Shown here one piece after another: positions 5,260 through 11,442 of a stretch of DNA of 11,442 bases. Made by a program: the position numbers and the translations under genes. Positions within the stretch are counted from its first letter, which is position 1. Each line of letters opens with the position of its first letter. This DNA comes from Chloroflexota bacterium (GTDB taxonomy: Bacteria > Chloroflexota > Limnocylindria > Limnocylindrales > CSP1-4). The stretch is from assembly GCA_013696275.1 (NCBI GenBank), contig JACCYW010000083.1:1-11442 (forward strand). The letters are read 5' to 3'. A model generated the notes under the pieces. The model worked only from the letters and a program-made list of their open reading frames with translations, had not been told where the DNA came from and did no database searches.

Positions 5260-7322
5260 CGCTCGGCGGTGATGTAGGTCCAGCAGGCGGTGAAGCGGTT
5301 GCGACCCGCGAAGAGGACCTCCATCGACTCGCGGATGAGCTGGATGCGATCCTTGACGGCCACCTCCGGGGCTTCCTGGCCGTCCACCTTCTGGGTGCCG
5401 CCTATCCAGCCCAGGACGGCCTCGTGGTAGGCGCTCATGAGTTCGAACCAGTCATCCACACTCGCCTCGATGGTCGCCTCCTTCACGCTCGTGACGTGCA
5501 GGCCGGCTTCTTCCAGCGAGTCAAGATAGTGCTGCAGCGGCCGGGGCGCCAGGAACACGCGATCGCGGTGTGTGCCGTGTTTGACCATGCGCTCGTGATC
5601 ATCCAGGACATCGCGGTATGCCGCATAGCGTGGGTCGGTCCGCACCAGACCTTCGGCGACCTCGTGGATGACCCACACCGTCTCATCCAGGATCCATTCG
5701 CTGGGACGAGCCCGGGGGTTGCGGATGTTGCCCGAGTTGATGAACACCTTGCCGCCTGCCCCGAGCATGCGGACCCACGAATCCAGCGTCTCGGCCAGGT
5801 CCATATAGAGGTGGATGGCGTTGGTGGAGGCGATGACGTCGATGCCTCCACCGGCGAGTTCGGGCAGCACCTCATCGAGGTACTGAAGGCGCTTCTGGTC
5901 CTTCATCCAGCGCATCAAACGGAAGGCCAGGCGTGGATCATCGCGGAACTTCTCGACCGCGACGCGCAGGAACTTGGCCGAGCTGTCAGCGATGATCATG
6001 CCGATGGGCCGATCGAAGATGCGCAGACGGACGCGATCGAGCAGGATGCCGGTGCCACCGGAATAGTCGATCAGGACGTCACCCTCCTTGAGGGTCTGGG
6101 CGAGCTCCTCCACGGTCAGGTCGAGGTTCTTGTACCAACCATGTCGCTCGACCCGGTCGTAGGCCAGTCCGAAGGTATCGACCGGATCGCGCAAGCCGTC
6201 CGGCCATTCGAAGTCGACGCTGCCGATGCCGCTGCCGGCATGCGGCGCGGAGGCCATGCGATGGATCTCGAGAAGGCCAGGGATGGTCTGCGGCGCGCGG
6301 CGACCCCAGCCACATTCCGTCGCGACACCGAACTCATCAAGGCACATCTGCGCTGCGCGGATGCGCCGCTGAGTACCTTCCAGTCCGTCGGTCGCATGGA
6401 CCAGGCCCAGATAGAGCTCGGTCTCGGGCCGCAGCCGCAGATCCCGCAGCGGCTCGTAGTAGGCCTGATCATCACGACCCCTGGGGACGGGCATGTGTAT
6501 CCAGTTCAGGGGTCGGTCCAGGCTGCCGGCCAGCGCGTTGGCGACCTCGACCAAGTTGCGAGCATCCTCCGGCTCCTTGTAGTGACGGTGTTGGGTGTCG
6601 CCGTAGCAGAGGTGATAGCCGAGCTCCACATCCGGCGGCACGTGACGGCCCAGGCGCAGCAGGCGCTCCAGGATGCCGCCCCGCACATCGCTGAACCAGA
6701 CCGGGAAGACCCCTTCCAGCATGCCCAGCTCGAAGTTCGTGTCCCACTGGATGGCCAGTTGGTCGTGCGCTATGGCGTCCACGATCTCCGCCAGCTCCTG
6801 GAGCATGCGCGCTTGGTAGACCGGTTCCATCGACGCCTGATTCTCGGCCGCCACAAACGCGCTGATGGGCGCCAGTGGCGTCGGCAGGGATACCTGGAAG
6901 CGCACCCCACGGGGGATCAAGCCGGCTACCTTGAGGCGGGCGAACTCGCCGAACGAGGCGATCGCGGCCTGGGCGTACCCGAGGCCTTCGAAGCGGACCG
7001 TATCAGCGCTCTCACCGTCCCTGAGGCGCAGTCGGGGCAGCGGCCGGTAATGGTCCGGATCGGGCGGCGTGACCTCGAACTGGGGCCTCGAACTGAGGAC
7101 CGGGTATTGCCAGACGATCCAGTCCGAACGCGGGCCGGTCTCGCCATCGGGGATGCGCCGCACGCGATCGCCGAGCGAATCGGCCGCCGCCCGGAAGACA
7201 TCGTGCGCGTCGGTCAAGGGGATGCTTCCCACCAGGTGTACACCGCGTGGCTTGCGATCGCTACTGGCCGCCGGCTCGACCGGCGCCGTCCGCGGGTCCG
7301 ACTGCTCGAGCCGAACGGCCAT
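5256..7322 (-). CDS. Fusion: zinc-type UROD/MetE-like methyltransferase domain plus class I SAM-dependent methyltransferase domain
   Basis: The 688-residue cytoplasmic protein has two halves. Residues about 26-375 match the UROD/MetE-like TIM-barrel family, with GVHLVGSIPL at 27-36, RIPDGETGPR at 56-65, GYHLCYGD at 235-242 and TECGWGRR at 335-342. His237, Cys239 and Cys337 match the H-x-C...C zinc ligands that activate the thiol acceptor in cobalamin-independent methionine synthase. Residues about 395-688 form a class I methyltransferase: motif I VLIDYSGGTGILLDRV at 416-431, the acidic loop IIADSS at 443-448, motif IV region IDVIASTNAIHLYMD at 494-508 and GGKVFINSGN at 523-532. The start at 7322 is chosen because AGGAGG sits six bases upstream; a GTG at 7382 would add 20 unlikely residues. 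The stop overlaps the mutase start. Each half belongs to a recognisable superfamily; substrate and reaction order are unknown. Confidence 0.87.
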   Translation of the reverse strand: MAVRLEQSDPRTAPVEPAASSDRKPRGVHLVGSIPLTDAHDVFRAAADSLGDRVRRIPDGETGPRSDWIVWQYPVLSSRPQFEVTPPDPDHYRPLPRLRLRDGESADTVRFEGLGYAQAAIASFGEFARLKVAGLIPRGVRFQVSLPTPLAPISAFVAAENQASMEPVYQARMLQELAEIVDAIAHDQLAIQWDTNFELGMLEGVFPVWFSDVRGGILERLLRLGRHVPPDVELGYHLCYGDTQHRHYKEPEDARNLVEVANALAGSLDRPLNWIHMPVPRGRDDQAYYEPLRDLRLRPETELYLGLVHATDGLEGTQRRIRAAQMCLDEFGVATECGWGRRAPQTIPGLLEIHRMASAPHAGSGIGSVDFEWPDGLRDPVDTFGLAYDRVERHGWYKNLDLTVEELAQTLKEGDVLIDYSGGTGILLDRVRLRIFDRPIGMIIADSSAKFLRVAVEKFRDDPRLAFRLMRWMKDQKRLQYLDEVLPELAGGGIDVIASTNAIHLYMDLAETLDSWVRMLGAGGKVFINSGNIRNPRARPSEWILDETVWVIHEVAEGLVRTDPRYAAYRDVLDDHERMVKHGTHRDRVFLAPRPLQHYLDSLEEAGLHVTSVKEATIEASVDDWFELMSAYHEAVLGWIGGTQKVDGQEAPEVAVKDRIQLIRESMEVLFAGRNRFTACWTYITAER

Positions 7323-7584
7323 CAAGTCCCTCCTGTCGGGCAGCGGCATCGGCGACAGCCGGGCGCGTGGTATCGCACCCACGAAGTCTAGGACTCGCCT
7401 GGTTCGTTGTGATCAAGTTCCGACTCAGAAAGGATCCCGTCCGTTTGGTCCTGCCAGACAACCCAGCCGACCGCAGGGCGACGACCCATACCGGCCGCGA
7501 CCCTGGGGCCGCCGCCGAAGGCAGGTTGGTCGGGTGGTCTAGACTGCGCGATCCGAAGGGCGCTCGCAGTGGAGTGGGAGAGCA
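7323..7584. promoter_or_regulatory. Divergent promoter region between the methyltransferase-mutase operon and the PucR-regulator operon
   Basis: This 262-bp region must hold promoters for both operons. Two related elements lie near its edges: AGTC-TAG-GACT at 7385-7395 and the perfect palindrome GTCTAGAC at 7537-7544. Read outward, each contains TAGACT, a TANNNT -10-like hexamer, 62 bases from the ATG on the minus strand and 39 bases from the GTG on the plus strand. They could be the two -10 elements, binding sites of the PucR-type regulator, or both overlapping. No well-spaced -35 hexamers and no cobalamin-riboswitch B12 box were seen. Confidence 0.5.
7329..7334 (-). promoter_or_regulatory. 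Ribosome binding site AGGAGG of the methyltransferase fusion gene
   Basis: AGGAGG on the minus strand is followed by GACTTG and then ATG at 7322. It is the strongest Shine-Dalgarno in the window and fixes the start of the fusion gene 60 bases inside the longest open frame. Confidence 0.85.
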
Positions 7585-9006
7585 GTGGTGCAAGCCGCCT
7601 CGCAGCCTCGGCCGCGAGAGGTCCGCGAAGGGCACGGGCCGCCTGAGCCGGCCAAGTCCGACGGGGCAAACACGTCCGATGCGGACACGACCCGAGTCGG
7701 CCGCCGGCCTCTGCGCGAGGTGGTCCGTGAGAACCAGAGCCTCAAACGGCTGGTCTCGGTAACCAGTCATATCAGGCGGCTGGCGCTGCAGGGCGCCGAC
7801 CTGCACGCCATCACCGCCGTCCTCGCCTCCAGCACGGGCCGGACGATAGTCGTGCTCGACCCGATGCTCGAACCGCTCGCCGCCGCCGGCCAGAACGGAA
7901 TGGGGCCCGATGTCGATTGGGTCGGCCGTGACGCTCAGCTCGTGCAGGTCCTGCGGGCGGTCGCGGAAAGCCGCCAGGCGCTCAGGATCCCGGCCGCGGC
8001 CGACCTCGGCCGCCCGGGCTGCGTCATCGCGCCGATCCTTTTCGGCGACGATGTCTTCGCCTATCTCGTGGCTGTGGAAGGCAACGGCGTCGAGAGCAGC
8101 GACTTCGACCTGCTAGTCACCGAGCATGCGGCCAGCGCATACGCCATCGGCATGGCGCAGTCGCGCGTGGTGGCCGAGATCAGCGTGCGTGTCAAGGACG
8201 ACCTGATCGAGGCGCTCCTGCTTGGCCACGTCCGCGACGAGCGCGAGGGTCGGGACTGGGCCCAGGCGCTCGGTTACGACACAGCCCGCAGTCATCGAGT
8301 CGTATGTCTTGTGCCGGAGGGACTATCGACCGTCACCGGTCTAGCGGCCACCAAGGACCCGGCCACGACGGCATTGCGGCGTCGCATCCTGCGCTCGCTG
8401 ACCACCCTGGTCGGCAGCCTGGCGAGTGCTGCCATCACGTCCGCTCGTCGAGAAGAGCTGGTGGTCGTGCTGCCCGAACCCCGGCCCGGCGAACGGACGG
8501 TCGACGCTCATCAGTTGGGCCGCGCCGCCACCCGTCACCTGGAGTCGCTCGTGGCGCGGGCGCGCATGACGGTGGGCATCGGCGGGCGCTGCACGGCACC
8601 TACCGACCTTGCCCAATCCTATCTACAGGCACAGCGCGCGATCAGCATCGGCCGACGCCTTGGGCGTGACGGGGAGCTCATCGATTTCGACGATCTGGGC
8701 ATCTACCGGCTCTTGTTCCAGGTCCCCGACAATCGCGAGCTGCAGGCTTTCGCGAGCCAGGTCCTGGGCCCACTCATCGCTTACGACAAGACACATCGGG
8801 CGGGCCTGGTCAGGACACTCTCAGTCTACTTGACCCACAACGGCAGTCTCCACGCTGCTGCTGAGCGATTGCACATCCATCCGAATACCGTCAACTACCG
8901 ACTCAATCGGATCACTCAGATCTCATCGTTATGCCTGACCGATCACGAAGACCGTCTGGCGGCTGAGGTCGCGGTCAAGATCCTGGAGGTCCTGCAAGAG
9001 ACCTGA
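7585..9006 (+). CDS. PucR/CdaR-family transcriptional regulator
   Basis: Regulators of this family bind DNA through a C-terminal helix-turn-helix and usually activate catabolic genes in response to a metabolite. The 473-residue protein has a polar, probably disordered N-terminus (1-40), a GAF-like sensor region (about 60-195), a CdaR-type GGDEF-like domain (about 205-365) and a C-terminal PucR helix-turn-helix. That last domain shows LVRTLSVYLTHNGSLHAAAE at 408-427 and RLHIHPNTVNYRLNRI at 428-443. The start is GTG at 7585 or the adjacent GTG at 7588; GGAG at 7577-7580 lies 4 or 7 bases upstream. Its TGA shares its last base with the ATG of the next gene (TGATG), so both are almost certainly co-transcribed and translationally coupled. 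It is a natural candidate to control both divergent operons. The ligand cannot be deduced. Confidence 0.93.
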   Translation: MVQAASQPRPREVREGHGPPEPAKSDGANTSDADTTRVGRRPLREVVRENQSLKRLVSVTSHIRRLALQGADLHAITAVLASSTGRTIVVLDPMLEPLAAAGQNGMGPDVDWVGRDAQLVQVLRAVAESRQALRIPAAADLGRPGCVIAPILFGDDVFAYLVAVEGNGVESSDFDLLVTEHAASAYAIGMAQSRVVAEISVRVKDDLIEALLLGHVRDEREGRDWAQALGYDTARSHRVVCLVPEGLSTVTGLAATKDPATTALRRRILRSLTTLVGSLASAAITSARREELVVVLPEPRPGERTVDAHQLGRAATRHLESLVARARMTVGIGGRCTAPTDLAQSYLQAQRAISIGRRLGRDGELIDFDDLGIYRLLFQVPDNRELQAFASQVLGPLIAYDKTHRAGLVRTLSVYLTHNGSLHAAAERLHIHPNTVNYRLNRITQISSLCLTDHEDRLAAEVAVKILEVLQET

Positions 9007-10874
9007 TGGCTACCTTCATCGAGCGGCTGGCGACCGAGATCCTGGTCTGCGATGGCGCCATGGGCACGACCCTCCATGCGACCGGCGTGTCGCTCGGTCG
9101 CTCGCTGCCGGAGCTCAACCTGATCGATGCTGGCCTGGTCAGGACGATCCATGAAAGCTTCATCGCCAGTGGCGCGCAGATGATCCAGTCCAATACCTTC
9201 GGAGCATCCCGCGAGCGGCTCAAGGCGCACGGGCTGGAAGACAGGACCGACGAGATCAATCGGGCCGGCGTCCGCATCGCGCGCGAGGCAGTGGCGGCAT
9301 CGGGTCGCCCGGTGCTCCTGGCAGGTTCCGTGGGTCCCGTCGCGACCGGCGCGTTACGTGCCCGCACGACTCCGAGCGCACGCCTGGCTGCCCTCCACGA
9401 ACAGATCAGTGCGCTCCTGGAAGGCGGCCTCGACCTGATCATCTTCGAGACCTTCGTGGACCTGGCCGAGATGTTGGAAGCAGTGACGGTCGCCAAGGCG
9501 CTGGCTGACATACCCATCGTCGCCCAGATGACGTTCGTCGACGACGGTCGGACGATGACCGGCGACAGTCCCGCCGAGGTCGGCTTCGCGCTCGAGAAGG
9601 CGGGCGTCGATGTCGTCGGCCTGAATTGCTCGCTCGGCCCACAGGGCCTTCTGCGCGTCCTGCGGCAGCTCAGTCGTCACACCGGCCTGCCACTGTCCGC
9701 GCAACCCAACGCCGGCCAGGCCCGCATGATCGGCGCCGGCCGTTTCGGCTATCAGCTTGACGAGGAGTACTTCGCCCGGCAGGCACTTCGCTACGTCGAG
9801 GTGGGTGCGTGTGTCGTCGGCGGCTGCTGTGGCACCACGCCACAGCATATCGAGGCCGTAGCGCGCGAGTTGGTCGGACTCACCCCGTCGCGCCCGGATG
9901 CGCCGGCCTCGACGGAGATCCTGGCGCGGCCAGAGGCGGTGGCGACGAAGGCAAGCGGCACCGTCGGGCTCGACGGCCGCTTGGCTGAGGGCCGATCCGT
10001 GCTGGCCGTGGAGATCGGGCCGGTGGCAGGCGGAGATGCCGAGTGGGTCGTGAATGCTGCCGAAGCCATCCTGAGCCGAGGCATCGACCTGATCGCCATC
10101 GCCCCCAGCTCCAGCGCACGTGCTCAGATGAGCCCCATCAGCGCCGCCCTGCTCCTTCAGCAGCGCCTGCCGGTAGAGACCATCGTGAGCATGACCACGT
10201 GGGACAAGAGCATCATGGCCCTTCAGGCAGATCTGCTCGGCGCCCACAGCTGTGGCATCCGGACCATCATCTGTCGGACCGGCACCCCTCCCCTCCAGGG
10301 TGACTATCCCAATCTCGATGGCATCTGGGACGTCGACTCGATCGGCTTGCTGCGGCTGGTGCGCTCGCTCAACCAAGGACATGATCACAACGGGGTCCCC
10401 ATCCGGATGCCGACTGCATTCTCCATGGGAGCCCGCGTCAACACGGGAGCTCGGGACATCGAGCGGGAGATAGCCCGGGCACGACTCAAGGTCGCGGCCG
10501 GAGCTCAGTTCCTCATCACCGAGCCGGCCTACGACCTGCTTGGCGTTCGGCTGCTCGTGGAAGGCATGGCCGGGTCAGCACCGGTCCTGCTCGGTCTCCA
10601 GCCGCTGCGTGATCACGCCCACGCCGAGTATCTGCACCATGAGGTGCCCGACGTTTCCATCCCATCGTCCGTGCTGGAGCGCATGAGACTGGCCGGCCAG
10701 CATGGCCCGGAGGTCGGCCTGGCCATCTGTCGGGAGTTGGCCTTCGACGCGCGGGACCTGGTTCGCGGGCTGTTCATCGCGCTCGATGATCCAGCCACTG
10801 ACTTGAGCGACATCCTGCCAAGGCCCGGGCCTCTCATCGATCGCCCGCAGCCATCGACCATCTCTCTCAGCTGA
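9006..10874 (+). CDS. Homocysteine S-methyltransferase fused to a divergent methylenetetrahydrofolate-reductase-like domain (YitJ type)
   Basis: The 622-residue protein has the YitJ-type bifunctional layout. Residues about 1-292 form the homocysteine S-methyltransferase barrel, with DGAMGTTL at 16-23, SNTFGAS at 62-68, GSVGP at 107-111, GLNCSLGP at 205-212, AQPNAGQ at 232-238 and GGCCGTTP at 272-279. Cys208, Cys274 and Cys275 are the zinc ligands, all present. Residues about 325-600 align with methylenetetrahydrofolate reductase: AVEIGPV at 334-340, LLGAHSCGIRTI at 410-421, GDYPNLDGIWDVDSIGL at 432-448 and FLITEPAYD at 502-510. Several reductase residues are changed: SMTTWDKS instead of HxTCRDRN at 395-402, TGTPP instead of TGDPP at 425-429, and ITEP instead of ITQP. 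The first domain should be active; the second may have altered or lost reductase activity. It overlaps the regulator stop by one base. A linker at about 293-325 joins the halves. Confidence 0.92.
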   Translation: MATFIERLATEILVCDGAMGTTLHATGVSLGRSLPELNLIDAGLVRTIHESFIASGAQMIQSNTFGASRERLKAHGLEDRTDEINRAGVRIAREAVAASGRPVLLAGSVGPVATGALRARTTPSARLAALHEQISALLEGGLDLIIFETFVDLAEMLEAVTVAKALADIPIVAQMTFVDDGRTMTGDSPAEVGFALEKAGVDVVGLNCSLGPQGLLRVLRQLSRHTGLPLSAQPNAGQARMIGAGRFGYQLDEEYFARQALRYVEVGACVVGGCCGTTPQHIEAVARELVGLTPSRPDAPASTEILARPEAVATKASGTVGLDGRLAEGRSVLAVEIGPVAGGDAEWVVNAAEAILSRGIDLIAIAPSSSARAQMSPISAALLLQQRLPVETIVSMTTWDKSIMALQADLLGAHSCGIRTIICRTGTPPLQGDYPNLDGIWDVDSIGLLRLVRSLNQGHDHNGVPIRMPTAFSMGARVNTGARDIEREIARARLKVAAGAQFLITEPAYDLLGVRLLVEGMAGSAPVLLGLQPLRDHAHAEYLHHEVPDVSIPSSVLERMRLAGQHGPEVGLAICRELAFDARDLVRGLFIALDDPATDLSDILPRPGPLIDRPQPSTISLS

Positions 10875-10877
10875 TCC

Positions 10878-10900
10878 GACCACCCGGCCGGTGGCTGGTC
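10878..10900. repeat. Small inverted repeat just after the homocysteine methyltransferase gene
   Basis: CCACC at 10880-10884 pairs with GGTGG at 10890-10894 around a CGGCC loop, and flanking GACC/GGTC can pair as an alternative. It starts three bases after the stop codon and precedes the stronger terminator stem. It may stabilise the mRNA 3' end or help termination. Confidence 0.45.
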
Positions 10901-10904
10901 AGAT

Positions 10905-10940
10905 AGAAGGACCCCCCCCATCGCCTGGGAGGGTCCTTCT
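10905..10940. terminator. Bidirectional stem-loop terminator between convergent genes
   Basis: AGAAGGACCC at 10905-10914 is perfectly complementary to GGGTCCTTCT at 10931-10940. Three further C-G pairs (10915-10917 with 10927-10929) form past a single bulged A at 10930. The resulting stem is about 13 bp with a 9-base loop. It lies between the plus-strand gene ending at 10874 and the minus-strand gene ending at 10978, so it can serve both. A long U-tract is missing on both sides, so efficiency is uncertain. Confidence 0.75.
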
Positions 10941-10977
10941 GAGACGAGACGGCATCCGAGCTGGAGACCCGGGCGGC

Positions 10978-11442
10978 TCAGCTGATGGGGATGGCAACGC
11001 CGAGCTTCTCGGCCGCCATCCTGGTCCCCTGGACGCGGTTGGTGATCTTCTGGAATGCGATGTCGCGGGCATAGTCGGGCGAGCCATGGTTCGGCTTCTC
11101 GTCGATGCTGAAGGGCGAGAACCCGCAGTCGTCGGTCGCCCCGAGGCGCTCCTTGGGGATGAAGTCGGCCGCCCGGACCAACGCGTCGCAGACCTCCTGC
11201 GCCGTCTCGACGCGCGGGTTGCCGGGGTTGATCACGCCCACGTAGCACATCTGCGCCACACCGTCGGCGTCGTCGCGGCTGTGCTTGCCGATCGACTCGT
11301 ACACCGGGTCCTTGTCCCGCTCGCTGGCCAGCTGGATGAGGAAGTAGCCGGCGTTGATCTCGAACATGCTCGGCAGCAGGTCGTTGTACGGCACGTCGGC
11401 GCTGTGCACCGAGTCGCGGTCGCCGCCGGGGCAGGTGTGGAT
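10978..11442 (-). CDS. MetE-like cobalamin-independent methionine synthase-family protein, C-terminal part (runs off right edge)
   Basis: 154 codons are visible; the start lies beyond the window. The protein resembles the C-terminal catalytic barrel of vitamin-B12-independent methionine synthase, in the shorter 'core MetE' style family. The first visible residues IHTCPGGDRDS contain the His-x-Cys zinc pair (visible residues 2 and 4), and TDDCGFSPF at 103-111 supplies the third zinc ligand Cys106. Other family-typical stretches are QLASERD at 37-43, NPRVETAQEV at 75-84 and IPKERLG at 95-101. It would transfer a methyl group from a folate or corrinoid donor to a thiol such as homocysteine. It converges on the homocysteine S-methyltransferase gene and shares the terminator stem. 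Without the N-terminus its total length, and hence full MetE versus core form, cannot be judged. Confidence 0.87.
   Translation of the reverse strand: MHTCPGGDRDSVHSADVPYNDLLPSMFEINAGYFLIQLASERDKDPVYESIGKHSRDDADGVAQMCYVGVINPGNPRVETAQEVCDALVRAADFIPKERLGATDDCGFSPFSIDEKPNHGSPDYARDIAFQKITNRVQGTRMAAEKLGVAIPIS

Noticed and set aside
7323..7382. Longer start of the fusion gene (GTG at 7382)
   Set aside because: AGGAGG with ideal spacing precedes the ATG at 7322, and the extra 20 residues are unconserved-looking and proline/arginine-rich.
5424..7391. 655-codon plus-strand open frame opposite the methyltransferase fusion
   Set aside because: Same GC-driven shadow effect. The minus strand has conserved motifs, a strong ribosome site and a coupled downstream gene.
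7323..7584. Cobalamin riboswitch ahead of the B12-related operon
   Set aside because: No B12-box-like sequence or long structured leader could be found on either strand.
9354..10388. 344-codon minus-strand open frame opposite the homocysteine methyltransferase gene
   Set aside because: Shadow frame. The plus strand carries complete zinc motifs and is coupled to the regulator.

Overview
The window is a GC-rich bacterial chromosome segment with no transposase, phage, CRISPR, tRNA or rRNA signal. The secD-secF-recJ order is seen in Chloroflexota, Firmicutes and Deinococcota. The high GC, GTG starts and a Pro/Ser/Ala-rich low-complexity linker fit a GC-rich Chloroflexota lineage best, with Actinomycetota as the alternative. 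This taxonomic reading is inference from gene order and composition only.

Left third (1-3513), minus strand: an ordinary housekeeping operon, secD then secF (35-base overlap) then the N-terminus of recJ, which runs off the left edge. SecF carries an unusual 66-residue Pro/Ser/Ala linker partly built from an 18-bp tandem repeat. Upstream of secD lies about 556 bp without a convincing gene (2958-3513), containing several inverted repeats.

Middle (3514-7322), minus strand: a two-gene operon with an ATGA overlap. The first gene encodes a 688-residue fusion of a zinc-dependent UROD/MetE-like methyltransferase domain with a class I SAM-dependent methyltransferase domain. The second encodes the large subunit of a coenzyme B12-dependent acyl-CoA mutase. 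That mutase lacks the B12-binding domain and carries Phe/Gln at the two positions that distinguish isobutyryl-CoA mutase from methylmalonyl-CoA mutase (Tyr/Arg).

Right (7585-10874), plus strand, divergent from the above: a PucR/CdaR-type regulator overlaps by one base with a fusion of a zinc-type homocysteine S-methyltransferase and a methylenetetrahydrofolate-reductase-like domain. The reductase-like domain has lost several residues expected at the flavin and folate sites. After a strong stem-loop terminator comes a convergent, partial minus-strand MetE-like methyltransferase that runs off the right edge.

Three distinct zinc/thiol methyltransferase scaffolds (UROD/MetE-like, BHMT-like, MetE-like) therefore sit within about 6 kb, together with a B12-dependent mutase and a ligand-responsive type of regulator. 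The inferred theme is methyl-group transfer feeding homocysteine/methionine and folate metabolism, possibly linked to catabolism of a methylated or branched substrate. The substrate cannot be read from the sequence. This neighbourhood is the best candidate here for an undescribed system.
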